64,000 nucleotides of DNA from Dallia pectoralis (Eukaryota > Chordata > Actinopteri > Esociformes > Umbridae), in assembly GCA_029465975.1 (NCBI GenBank), contig CM055758.1, positions 9,023,375 through 9,087,374 of the forward strand, written 5' to 3'. The translations under genes and the position numbers were made by a program. The notes below the pieces were generated by a model that was not told the DNA's origin, searched no databases, and worked only from the letters and a program-made list of their open reading frames with translations. Shown one piece after another: positions 12,801 through 23,606 of the stretch. Every line of letters starts with the position of its first letter. The stretch's first letter is position 1.

Positions 12801-12943
12801 ACAAATTCACACCATTCATTTAACCATAGACACTGACCGAATAGTCCAACCAGATGCGGGTGTGTCAAAACATTTAGAGCTTATGTTCTGGATCGAAACT
12901 CACCATCTTCCATCTTCGCCACCACATCACTCTTCCTAGGCAT
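3526..12943 (-). CDS. tmc1: Transmembrane channel-like protein 1
   Basis: Pore-forming subunit of the hair-cell mechanotransduction channel in vertebrates (family knowledge). Coding exons from 5' to 3': 12904-12943, 12746-12784, 12074-12488, 11467-11619, 11200-11290, 11001-11082, 10747-10853, 10574-10672, 10246-10388, 9125-9272, 8599-8787, 6085-6264, 5845-6003, 5595-5723, 5422-5489, 5085-5324, 4840-4965, 4138-4216, 3921-4047, 3526-3752. They join in frame to 946 residues. An in-frame TGA at 12974-12976 supports the start. Residues about 27-164 are a long Lys/Asp/Ser-rich tract, followed by the transmembrane TMC core. KWIKFQRDFENFK, TSWDYLIGNAETADNK, CWETAVG and CWCWDLEA are recognisable, as is the TMC1-type PHERVFKASKSNNFYMGL. 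TMC1 rather than TMC2 is favoured by YNNQRTIG and SYFIFLRWMYG. It is longer than the human protein (about 760) because of the N terminus. Donors of exons 12 and 14 (GTGCCG, GTACGC) are weak. Confidence 0.95.
4452..4684 (+). repeat. Dispersed repeat, copy A (tmc1 intron)
   Basis: About 230 bases, with phrases such as GGACTAGATCTTTGTTTAAT and GGGGGAACCGGCCCATTATG, match the reverse complement of 8288-8510 at about 95 percent. It resembles the tail of a widespread fish SINE-like family (from memory). No coding capacity is seen. Confidence 0.75.
6251..8291. repeat. 52-bp minisatellite, about 39 units, carrying the tmc1 exon-12 splice acceptor
   Basis: The unit begins ATAATCAGCTCCAACTATGG and is 52 bp, with variants (ACAGAGG for ATGGAGG, GAGGAGGGGG insertions, CATTATC for CATAATC). 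The first unit overlaps exon 12 of tmc1. On the gene strand every unit contains a pyrimidine tract, CCATAG and then the first 21 coding bases of exon 12. The array fills most of the 2.3-kb intron 11. Frames within it have no coding meaning because 52 is not a multiple of three. Confidence 0.97.
8288..8510 (-). repeat. Dispersed repeat, copy B (tmc1 intron, inverted relative to copy A)
   Basis: This is the inverted partner of 4452-4684. Its left edge (ACAGAGACACACACTC, versus ACAGAGACATACACTC in copy A) abuts the 52-bp array directly. The last part of every array unit, TTTATACAGAGAC, equals the edge of this repeat family, so the repeat contributed to the unit. Confidence 0.75.
9371..10190 (-). 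mobile_element. Degenerate Tc1-like transposon in a tmc1 intron
   Basis: The inverted ends CACTCACCGGCCAC and GTGGCCAGTGAGTG are flanked by TA dinucleotides, the Tc1/mariner signature. Internal stretches match, from memory, a fish Tc1 family whose transposase reads on the minus strand: the part around 9850-9955 corresponds to its N-terminal region and 9400-9720 to its C-terminal region. The centre is missing and the reading frame is broken throughout. Confidence 0.75.
9781..9817. repeat. (AT)n microsatellite
   Basis: About 18 AT dinucleotides sit inside the Tc1 relic, near the point where its central transposase region is missing. Confidence 0.95.
11683..11955. repeat. Purine-rich minisatellite in a tmc1 intron
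   Basis: Repeated GGGCAGTGATGGAGAGAGAG-type units of variable length (about 20-35 bp) lie just upstream, in gene orientation, of exon 4. One strand is almost purely A and G. Confidence 0.9.
12493..12570. repeat. (CA)n/(GCAC)n microsatellite
   Basis: An interrupted CA/GCAC dinucleotide tract begins a few bases before the tmc1 exon 3 acceptor. On the gene strand this gives a GT-rich tract next to the acceptor TATAG. Confidence 0.95.
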
Positions 12944-12976
12944 GTTGTTCTTAGGCGTGGTACTGATACCTCCTCA

Positions 12977-15110
12977 GGTACGTAGAGCCACAGTTATACC
13001 TGGATCCCTCTCCAGTAACTACTACTACTCAAGTAACCCCCACCCCCCCACACAGTTACTATGGTGACTGCATACCATATATATACGACGACAGCATATG
13101 ACCTGCATTCATAGGCGTGATCTGGACTAATGTGTTTCTGGAAACTAAGAACGTGACCAGGATTTATAGCTATAAATGCTGAACGATATCGAAGTGTAGA
13201 ACTTTTCCAAACTTAAACAGGGTACTCGATTGGTGAACTGGTGGGTTATCTAAAAGGAATCAACCAAAACGGCCGATAGAGCAGGGACTCCTTTCACCGT
13301 GTCAGACAGACATGTAAGAGAGTGGAACCTGTGTCTACAGTCCACAGCAGAACGAGAAAAGCATTTCACTCTCACTAGTCTGGAAACCAGACACCATGAC
13401 CGCACATGGTGCAAAATGAACAGCCTTAAAGATTTAATGAAGGCCGTGGTTTCCCTTTCAAGACCCATCGGGCAATCCTCAAACGCATTTGCACATCTTA
13501 CATATACAACGCACAATAGCGGCAGAATTGGAGGACGACTGAACACAACATATCTTAATTACAGAGTGAGATTATTGTATAATAAACTGCACACTTGTCT
13601 AACAATTACCATTTAATAATGAAAGTGGTTACCTCCAACAGCTGTGTTATGTAGAACACAAAAACACACACCTTAAAATTGCAATAATTTATACCACAAA
13701 CTCCATTATTATTGCTATACCTTTGATGACAAAATCAACCAGATCAGGATTTACATCTTTTATGCAAATGTGCTTTTCATTAACTATTTTGCGCACAAAA
13801 CATTTCTTAAGATGATTTTAGGATCAGAATCAATTTTTAATGCATTTCTCTTCATGAATTGTGCATGTGTATTTGAATGGTAATGTGGTAATGCATCTGG
13901 CCTGAAAGAGGACACACGTAAAATCTAGCCTAAAAAGCCACAACAGTCTCACAATCCTTTTAATTTAACTACTAGCATCTGGAAAAAGAAATGTAGAAGG
14001 AGTACCTCACTGAACGTGTGTATAAAGTCCTAATAACATAATGCCAAATAAACACAGGCAGCATAGATTATAGCCTAGCTATCGGTTGATGAACAAAAGT
14101 CCTCACAGTCCTCTAAAAGGAGCGGCTTCTTGCCTGTCACCTACTGGACGAAGCTATATTTGCATCCATAGGTTTAAATAAACATCAATAAAAACTGGTT
14201 TGTTTGGCCATGCATTTAAAGGTGAAGAAATTAATCAGGACATTTAAGGCCCAAAAACCAACACAGTGACAAGTGTTTTAAATGAACTCAGCTGTATATA
14301 AACCATACTATTTAATTTGGAATTATGCTTATACCAACTATGGGACTAATTAGCGAAGTAGATATGTTTAGGGCAGAGAACTAGCAAGTCCTCCAACTCG
14401 TCGCTCAGATATCTGTAGCACATGGTGTCAGGGACCCAATTGACCTTTGGATTGTTTCGTGGCTGAACATGTACAACGTGGTTTAGGTGGGGTATATCCA
14501 AACCGTAGAGATACAGAACACAGGATGGAACCATGGAATTTTCCAATTACTGCATCAGAGTGCATTGAGGTCTCCTCCCACTGTAAGAACTAAATTGGGT
14601 GGCAGACGCCAGAATTCACTGGCTAATACCCGGCTCAGTGGGTGAAAAGTCACGTGATCATGGCCCATCTGGTCATTGAGTGTCACACCACGTCATGGAG
14701 CACAAATATTCAGGAGGTCCCACCCACCCAGTTGGGACTCCTACACAGAACTTGCTATTGTGGCCACTAGAGGCTAGAGGCCTTTGTCCGACTAGCACTT
14801 AAAAAAGCTGGGGATTTTTGCCATGAGGCCACCGAGCTGGATATCAGGTTGTCCGTCTTTATATTTACCCATAGACAAAAAGGCTACAACAAAAACAACC
14901 CTGAACAGTTGTCTACATGAAAACAATCACTCAGGTGGCTGGCTTCTGGTGACAAAAAAGCACAGCCAGTGTACAAACACCGCAATTATTAACTGGTGGT
15001 ACTACCAGAGAAGACATTTACGTTACAGAAAAAGAAAAATACTAGTAAAAAAAAGTCACCAAAGCAGACGAGAGAATAAAATAATAAATTGCCACAGTAC
15101 GTGATTCTAT
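12977..15110. other. Intergenic stretch between tmc1 start and zfand5 3' end
   Basis: Both neighbours lie on the minus strand. The left part must hold the tmc1 5' UTR and promoter, but I cannot place a transcription start. An AT-rich stretch follows, and no coding exon, known repeat or RNA gene is recognised. Confidence 0.5.
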
Positions 15111-15125
15111 ATCTCTGTACATAAT

Positions 15126-15131
15126 TTTATT
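15126..15131 (-). terminator. zfand5: Candidate polyadenylation signal AATAAA for zfand5
   Basis: The plus-strand TTTATT reads AATAAA on the minus strand, about 2.5 kb past the zfand5 stop. Cleavage would be expected roughly 10-25 bases to the left. No transcript evidence is available. Confidence 0.4.
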
Positions 15132-16745
15132 TACATGATACAATTTTGCAGTAATGTTGGGTAACACGATTATATGCGCAGTACATAAATATAAAGATGG
15201 TTTGTACAAACTTGCATAACTAAAAAGGGGGTTAAAACACACACACACATATTAAAGTGAAATCTTATAACTCTACAGAAGACTGCGCCATGCAACCAGA
15301 CCAAATAAAGAAAAACAACTAAAAATAACCTAGATCATCAAGAGTGTGTCCACTGGATCAGTTCTGACTAAGAAACAAGCACTTATAATTGCATACATAC
15401 ACAACTCAGCCACCAACCATGAATGTTACTGAAAAAAAGGACAAACAGACAATTGTGTTCATAACATAGGCGACACGCACTCCACAATATATCGGAAAGA
15501 TCAGCACAAATACATTAAAAAAAAGGAGAATTCCAAAATATTAAACACAGAAGTGAAATATAGATTAAAGGTTAGTGACATTAACCCTTCACACCTCAGC
15601 AATCAAGTTAACTACAGCCACGTCATTGATACAACAACCCAATGCTAAACACTAGTTACCCGTTTGAAAGGGGATGGTGATGTTTGTCCTTACAGGTACA
15701 CGGTGGTCCAATAAAGCAGACATACATATATCCTACCAACCTGCTCCTGGCAAATACCCTTCTAGAGGGAAGAGTCGCCTAAATATCCAAAAATGTCCAT
15801 GTCCAGTTACAGGTGGTTCTAGAAACGGAATACTTCATGTGAGAACTGCATTGTGTGTAGCTTTCCCGATGCCGCCATTTACTGCTACATAACCTACGCT
15901 GATAAAACACTGGAGGGACATCCACAGATGTCTTCGCTGGTAGAACGGCGCTCAAACTAATTTACAGTGACAACCTGGGAGCAGTTAGTAGTCATTGCTG
16001 TGCAGAGGAAAATAATTACGGACTGTTCACTTCCACTTGCCGACTCAGGGATTGGATCGAAGAACCTTTCAATTACTGGTCAGATGATTAACCTGAACCT
16101 ACTTACAAAGTAGAAATCACAGAATTATTCTTTTAATCACCTGCAGTTGGACGCTGCCATTTCAGAAGATGCACATTTGGGTAAATCGAGAACAAAGACG
16201 GCATAACCAAGTGATCACATTATCCTGTTTTTAAACCGGTAGATAGAACACAGCCCATACCCACTGGGGGGAGTACTGTCACATGACTTGGATGGCTGAA
16301 TGAGTAAGGTACCTTTGACCTTGACCTCAGTAGCAGGGTGTTACAAGCCATCCAAGTCACTCATCCAGGAAGCCATAGACAGCACCGAGTATCCCTTTAG
16401 ATGCACATCACAGCATCAGGCAGAGAAAAAAAAAAACTGATTAAAAACCGTAAACCTAACCAATACACACATATATAATAATCACTAGGCCAGCATGACT
16501 ACAGCAATATGGTGTTTGATTTGGATGAATCTACGGGTTTGGAGCGGAACACATCATTCATCCTCCCTCGTGTCAGGGTCTGGCTGCCGGGGATCGTTTC
16601 ACTTTCTAAAACACGTGGTTCTTTAGGTGACGAAGCAATCAAGTCTTTTTTCCCCAAGTCACTTCACATGTGACGTCTCAATCAAGAGATGCGCGTGGGG
16701 TCTCCCCTGAACTGAGGCCCCACGCAGCACAAAAAGACACACGGT

Positions 16746-17063
16746 AATAAGCCAACATATTAAAGGACTCCACAAAGACGTTGTGACATCCGCTAGTAAG
16801 CAAACATATTAAAGGACTCCACGAAGACGTTGTGACATCCGCTAGTAAGCAAACATATTAAAGGACTCCACGAAGACGCCGTGACATCCGCTAGTAAGCA
16901 AACATATTAAAGGACTCCACGAAGACACCGTGACATCCGCCAGTAAGCAAACATATTAAAGGACTCCACGAAGACGTTGTGACATCCGCTAGTAAGCAAA
17001 CATATTAAAGGACTCCACGAAGACGCCGTGACATCCGCTAGTAAGCAAACATATTAAAGGTCT
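16746..17063. repeat. 49-bp tandem repeat in the zfand5 3' UTR
   Basis: About six and a half units beginning AGTAAGCAAACATATTAAAG, nearly identical apart from variation at GACGTTGTG/GACGCCGTG/GACACCGTG. It lies inside the presumed transcript. Confidence 0.93.
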
Positions 17064-17608
17064 ATGACACAATGACATCATTTCGGGGGGGGGGCAAACA
17101 AAACAGAGCGCCAGATAAGCAGAAAACACAACGTGCTACATAAGCCAGCTTCGACCGGCCAATGCATTGTGATATGGTCAAGCCTGTAACAGTCTCATAG
17201 TCCCATAGGCTGAACTACAGCACTCAATACCCACTACAAAAAGAAATCTGTAATCGAGAGAACGCTCTTGACAATCACAACACATCGGACCGCCCCTTTT
17301 CACAATATTCAGATTCCTCAAAAGCACTAAAGACGAAGCAGGGTCCAGGTGTCTCCGAGACAGAGGGTCCGAGTAAATTAGGTCTTAGACATTTGTTAAT
17401 TCATGGGGGTTTTTTCTCCCATAAAATCGTACGGTCAGACAGAGCTAAAAAGGGAAAAAACGAAAATTTGATCGTTCATGCATGGCTGAAAACTGGCTTC
17501 CCCGTACAGTAATTTAAAAAAACTAGTCTTTCAGAACGCAGGTGCAGCGCGAGTCCTTCTGGTTTGCCAATCACTCAAAAGTGTTCAAGGTCAAAGTGAA
17601 AGGTGCTC

Positions 17609-19163
17609 CTATATTCTCTGGATCTTGTCGGCCACAACCACAGGGTTCTCCTTGCGGATCTTGGCTGCGGCCTCGGCTTTGTAATCATACGGGCAGTTGT
17701 GCTTGTCGGAATAGCGGTGGAGTCCACAAAACAGGTTCCCACAGCGGCAGTCAAAACCTGTAGGAAAAGGCACAACAGTCGGTTAAATTCCAATTGACAC
17801 ACACACACACACACACAAAGCTAAATCTGGAATTAATACCTTGTAGGGAATGTGCTACTACTTCCTATATCAATTTGGAGGAAACTAAGACAGCAAAAAT
17901 TGAATAAAAACAATTTGCAACAAATTAAATTAATGGATTGCATTAAAAGGAGGCATTTTGGCAATTTATAGTTGTGATTTCTGCACTCAGACCTGGAGTG
18001 TGAACAAGGCTTAACTAATTAAAAAATATATGTCCTACAATATCTCTCCTCACCAGTAAGGCCAACCTTCTTGCGGCACATGAAGCATCGGTTCTTCTTG
18101 AGTTTTGCCGGTTCAGGTGATTTGGATTGGTCACTGCCGGCTGCACTGGGAGGTGAAGCGGAGGCAATTGGCTGAGTGACCACTGAAAATACAGAAGAAA
18201 TACCTTAATATATGAAAACACAGGGCCAGAACTGGGTCTCAATCCATAAGTAACACCACCTCACCAAATAAAATGTCTTCGTTTAGTTACTGATTAATAC
18301 TTCAGTAAATAAAGTAGACTGATACCATGTCCCCTTCCCCTCTTCAGATGAACGCGCTCACTGAACCCAATACTAAATAAGAGCGCCGGTTATACGACTA
18401 CATTGTGTTAATAAATAATTGTCAATCACTCACACAATCTCCAATGTTGCACCAAACTGATATGACTCATAGACACCCACCCGGCTTAGCAAGCTCTGCT
18501 TTAGGGGATCCTCCTTCCTCATCACAGGAAATGCTCATCTCGGTCATCTGTTGTGTAACAGGAAGAGCTGCTGCTCCACTGTAGAGACAGACAGGCAGAC
18601 GATAAGGACAGGTGGTGCAGTCTACGACGCTTAACAAAGATCCTTGCACTTGTTACAGGTCAGTCTCATTCAGATGTAATGAAATGACAACGTGGTCTAG
18701 TTGAGTTGGTCGTGGTGAACTGATCTTAATGTTTTCGTGGTAATTTCAGAGTACCGGGAACCACTCACATGGCAGACTCGGCAGCGGCGGCAGCAGCAGC
18801 TGCTGCAGCAGCATTATTCAAGGTTGCCTCAATTCTCTGGATGGCTGAGGCCTCCATCGTGGGGCTACTGGACACACTGCCACCTAAATGAGACAATATG
18901 TGATCTGATTAACTATGAGAAAATGCACTGACTGCATAAACAAGCTCCAAAGCTTTAAGGGGTCACAGGCAAACAAATCAAATAACTACTTTATGGAGGA
19001 ACCCACCAATTGAGTTTAGAGGGCTCACTCCTCCATTGTTCTGTCTGGTCAGGTGATCCTTATAACAGACTGAACACATGCCACTGGTCCTAGGGTTCCC
19101 ATAGAAACCACAGCCGGTGGCACAAAGCATAGGAGCTTGGCTCTGATTGGTTTCTTGTGCCAT
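17609..19163 (-). CDS. zfand5: AN1-type zinc finger protein 5 (A20/AN1)
   Basis: A ubiquitin-binding A20/AN1 protein; mammalian ZFAND5 (ZNF216) promotes proteasomal degradation and modulates NF-kB signalling (family knowledge). Coding exons 5' to 3': 19007-19163, 18769-18883, 18481-18578, 18054-18182, 17609-17757, joined in frame to 215 residues (human 213). The A20 finger has Cys14, Cys18, Cys30 and Cys33. The AN1 finger has Cys156, Cys159, Cys170, Cys172, Cys177, His180, His186 and Cys188, and the protein ends VVVADKIQRI. PVTQQMTEMSIS and AKPVVTQP favour ZFAND5 over ZFAND6. A run of 11 alanines (about residues 77-87) sits in the linker, where I recall no such run in the human protein. The first coding exon begins at 19177 with 14 bases of 5' UTR, so at least one non-coding exon lies upstream. 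Confidence 0.96.
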
Positions 19164-20150
19164 CTCTGCTGGTTGAACTGTTTAGGGACCAAAACAAACA
19201 CAGATACTAGTTAGAGCGGGCAATTTGCACCAACAATAAAATTACATGCAACTCAATCTGTGACGGGTGGACAAGTTTTAGGCTTGTATCAGAGGCGTTA
19301 GAAGAGCTGTAACAGGTGTGCAAAATCTAACGACTCCTCAACAACGGAGTAAACAAGAGGCACAGAGACCACTGATATTAAGGAAAAGAAACTCCTGACA
19401 TGAGCAGTTACATCTAGCAAACAGATTGGTCAGTCAGAGCATCTTGCAGTCTTGAGCTGGTTGTCATCATTTAAGTTAAATCCAAATGAACTCGCTCGCT
19501 TATCACAAGAGATTAAATCTCTCGCGTTTAATCAGCCCATGTCCGCATCTTACGATAGTCAACTTTACTCTTAGAGCTCTAGCTAAAGTATCCAGGTCTT
19601 GACCGAAACAGACATTGAACAGCGGTATAACTACTGGAAACTGAATCATATAGACAACGTCTTTCTGCAATGTTTGTAAGGATACTACAGCTTGTGCCGA
19701 AACGTAATCGATGAAGAAACAACCAGCAGCTCTGATTGCGTCACACACTATCCAAACAGACAAACAACGACCAACTCAGTTGAACCCTGGACCTTCTGAC
19801 CTAGTACCTCGTATCTCCCTAATGAGAAGAACAACAGAGCATATTGGGCATCCGTACAAGGTTTCGCAGAATCAAGGGCCGAGCACAGAATCAAATTCCC
19901 AAGTCAACAATCAATGCAACATTTCCAGCTAAATGCATCAAAGGCTTTCCCTAGAAAGGCACTGCATTCGTCCTATCACGTGTATGCCTGCTGACTGCAG
20001 GCATAATTCACCATCCCAGGCTCACATGGACGTGGGTATAAGCTGTCGCCTGTCACAAGGGCGCAATGTGACACGCAGATCTCAAAGGCGCCCGCCACAC
20101 CACACACACACACACAGTGAACAGCACTAGGCCCGGGGCGCAGCTGACGC

Positions 20151-20158
20151 TATTTATA
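20151..20158 (-). promoter_or_regulatory. TATA-box-like sequence (TATAAATA) in the zfand5 5' intron
   Basis: The minus strand reads CCTATAAATAGCGTCAGCTG, followed by a GC-rich stretch. This is a good TATA consensus about 1 kb upstream of the first coding exon, and could serve an alternative first exon. I could not assign a matching exon with a donor. Confidence 0.3.
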
Positions 20159-20469
20159 GGCAAATCTGGAAACCCTACTAAGGTTCACTTGCATCATAAA
20201 AGCCGACTCAGTCCTCCATCCCCTCTACAGGAACGTGTGTAGGGCGGTCACTGAGACATTACCGCAATGAATCGTGTTTACATGGCCACATACAGTTGCG
20301 CACACACACTGTACAGACCCGTTAATCTGGTCGCAAGGTGGTTAGATTGGGTCGTGTGTGACCATAGATGCATTAACCTAGAGTACCAAGTCAAAAAAAT
20401 AAATATGCAATGTGCTACATACCCACTAATAAGCATCCCCCATACTTCTAGCTTCTAGTAATAACGGTA

Positions 20470-20855
20470 AAGCAAAAGAACGTCGGTAGACTGACAGAGA
20501 ACGTGAAATAGAATGAAACTAGCGGGTGTCGTTCATCATCGAAAACGATAAAAAAAAACACAAACACTGGCAAACTGGAACCGGGAAAACGATTAAACAA
20601 ACCCCACAAACAGACTGGCAAACTGGAACCGGGGGAAACGATTAAACAAACCCCACAAACAGACTGGCAAACTGGAACCGGGGGAAACGAGTGACACTCG
20701 TAATAACCGTAAAACGTTGCTAAGCAAAACAACGCCAGTCGACTGACAGAGCGCGTGAAATGGAATGAAACTAGCGGGTATCGTTCATCATCGAAAACGA
20801 TTAAAAAAAACACAAACACTGTTTGAAACACACTGGCCAACTGGAACCGGGGAAA
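20470..20855. repeat. Compound direct repeat near the zfand5 promoter
   Basis: Three or four copies of ACTGGCAAACTGGAACCGGG-type units spaced 49 bp apart are bracketed by two copies of a longer segment with GAATGAAACTAGCGGGT and CGTTCATCATCGAAAACGAT. The copies are 90-95 percent alike. No coding frame or known family was recognised. Confidence 0.8.
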
Positions 20856-21784
20856 ACGAGTGAGACGTCCGAAAGGAGGCCTCGGCAGCTTTAAATCTAC
20901 TGAGTCATGCTAGGCTAGCTAGCGAACATATTGTCATCCCTACGCTACACATAACCTACTACAGCACAAACAAGGAAACGCCGCTATGGTTCCACATATC
21001 GTACCAGAGGACTATAATTATTAATAACACGATTCAACATTGTACGTAAATTGTACATTTGTCTAATAAGTCGCACATCACGATGGTAGCTTACAGGCTA
21101 GCTGCCCGTTAGCGCTTTGTCTTTCTCTTTGTTCCAGACAGACTTAACATCTAGTCATCCTAACAACTAACGTGTGGTAATAAAATAGTTTCCTTTAACT
21201 CACACCGACACGTACATCTACACTTAAATACAACGGAAAATGACTTGTATAGACTACAGAGACCACCTACATAAGAATAACCCTGTATAATATTTGATGA
21301 TTGCTGTTGTCGCTTACGAGATTACTACTAGATAGCCGGACCAGTTAACTAATCATCTGTATCAACTACATTACCATAAATGACACTCGAATGGTTATAT
21401 GTATAGTTAGTTACTAATGTCATTAGTAATGATTCACAGTAAATGGGTATAAATATGTCGCCACCCTACGTAATAACACGTACACCACTCCTAGCCTATG
21501 TTATGTTTCAGTACTGTCATTCATCGATAGTTATTCATCAAAGATCATTCATCTATAATTGTGTACTACACTAAAACAGCTTGAGAGCTTGTTTTGTCTC
21601 GATTAAAGTGTAATAAACGTTTCAGATGGCGTACACCGATTAGCTACTACAGCTAACACACGTTAACTAGTGTAATAACATGTCGACACCGACTACAGTG
21701 CACTTTCACAACCAGGCAGACAATAATGAATAATCTCGCTACGGAAGACACACTACACACTAGTTAACTAACACATTCACTTAC

Positions 21785-21975
21785 CTTTTTCTAACGTGGC
21801 AAACCTCAGCGAATTTCACCGGAACAAATTTAAACACGGCTCTTTTTGTAAGTAGTTTCTTGTACCAAAAGTAATGGCACACTTGCCGTTTGCCCCTTTC
21901 TGAGGATCCCAAAGACTCCGTAGGAGCAAATCCCACCAGCTGGCCAAACGACTCGGTTTCCACCGTCCACCACCG
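21785..21975 (-). promoter_or_regulatory. zfand5: Probable non-coding first exon of zfand5 and adjoining promoter
   Basis: The minus strand has AAAAAG followed by the strong donor GTAAGT (21779-21784). Upstream is a moderately GC-rich stretch, and to its right an inverted CCAAT motif (GATTGG near 22035). It would splice to the acceptor at 19178-19179. The transcription start is not defined by the sequence. Confidence 0.5.
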
Positions 21976-22619
21976 AGTGTTTTTGCCTTCTATAGAGGCG
22001 TGTCAACACGCGTCAAGGAAAACAGCTAACCGCTGATTGGAAGAGATGCGTTTTGGCCCGCCTACAACCGTTCGTTCCATTCGTCATCACAGACACATAC
22101 AGGAAGTGTTTGCGACAATTTGTTGCAGGGTTACCCCGATGGAAAGAGGGTGGCTGGACCCAAACCATTGCAGACTGCAGAGCTATTCTATTTGCGATCC
22201 GTGGGTCTGATCCGGCAGTTTATAAAACGGGAACACTAAAATCAGACTCTCTGATCGACTCTAACAACTAATTCAAAACAATTGTTTATGAAAAATAAAA
22301 ACTGCATTAATACGAAATCTTATGTAGTGACAGATTTGTCAAGATTCTCCAATAGGATAATCTAGTGTGGTGCCAATCAATGTCACCCAATGAAACAACA
22401 ACATCCGTCTTTATAACCTGAGATGAAATTGCCCCAGGTAATGGTAGCAGGTCTGCAACATTCCAGTAGTTGCTTTTCTTGATTATTGCGACCAGAAACA
22501 CATCAAACCAAAATGCACTATGGTCTTTTGTGAGTGACATTATCAATCACTTGAAATTACTTACTTTTCTTTGGCACTATAATATATATATATACACATA
22601 GGAAAATAGACGGAATACA

Positions 22620-22985
22620 TTGGAATAAGAGGTTTATGCTGTTTAGGGTCATATTTGTGCTGGAAGATGAACCACCTGACCATCTTCAGCTGTCTTGCAG
22701 AGGGCCACTGGTTTTCCTTAAGAATTTGGTGTACTTGGCAGTATCCATTTTCCGTTCAAACCTGACCAATTGCCCAGTCCCAGCTGAAGAGAAAAACCCC
22801 ACAACATAATGTTGCCACAACCATGCTTTGAGCCAAACATAGCGCTTCAGTTCAGCAACATTTACACATCTGACTATAAGTGTTTTGCCACATGGCATTA
22901 GAATCTTCCAAAAAAAATTCACTTTGATTTTGAGGGTTATAGCATGCACAAACCAGGGGGATGATGATTTTTTTGTAGGCACTGT
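22620..22985 (-). mobile_element. Tc1-like transposase relic
   Basis: Minus-strand bases about 22700-22810 translate to a stretch with GFFSSAGTGQLVRFERKMD, which matches the conserved GCFSAAGTGxLVRxxGKMN region of Tc1 transposases around the second catalytic Asp block (family recognition from memory). No ends or target duplication were identified. It lies between zfand5 and smc5. Nothing else is recognised from 22060 to 23606. Confidence 0.65.
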
Positions 22986-23606
22986 AGTAAGCTACACCGT
23001 ACATATTTTTACACCTGTGTTCTTGTCAAAATTTTCAAATTCCTGATTAAACAGTACATCTGAGGTTTTGGCTTAACTTCCTGTCCAGCCTCTCTCAATG
23101 TCAACACATGGCTTACAAAATGGTCAACCAATGTTGCTTGAACATGATCAATGTGGTCCTCGTAATTTTTGTCCACATCTTCCTCCAGGTCTACCTCATC
23201 CTCGCAGTACCCCTCATCCTACATGGGGCCCCCCCCCTCCTCACTCTTCCTCCTGAATGAATGTGCAGATAGTTGTGTCGTTCTGCGCTGAGGTTTTGCT
23301 TAGTGTCAGGTTTCACAAACTGTGTGTAACTTTTAATTTAAGTGAGTTAGCAATTGTAAAAAACTGCAACAGTGCATATCAAACAATTTATGAAAAACAT
23401 TGACTAATTTTAACAGAGTATATAAAAACAACAGAAAATAGATGGAGGACAACCGCTAAATAACCAACTAAATGTGCCTGCACATTTTGCCTGAAACTAA
23501 GAATTTTGGTACCAGATGGCAGCACACACATGAACAATCTTAACTTAATAAACCTTTAGAGAAATTCTCCCTCAGAAAAGCATCAACCGATGACTAAACC
23601 GATTGA

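Larger units (their letters stand above)
15112..17608 (-). other. zfand5: Probable zfand5 3' UTR
   Basis: The stretch lies between the zfand5 stop codon and the first convincing minus-strand AATAAA (15126-15131). It has no credible coding frame, is AT-rich, and has a 49-bp tandem repeat in it. Mammalian ZFAND5 also has a long 3' UTR. The exact end is inferred. Confidence 0.5.

Noticed and set aside
13250..13546. 98-codon minus-strand frame between tmc1 and zfand5
   Set aside because: No recognisable domain, splice signals or repeat family; length is compatible with chance.
20448..20840. 130-codon minus-strand frame
   Set aside because: It lies in the compound repeat, with no homology recognised and internal duplication matching the DNA repeat.
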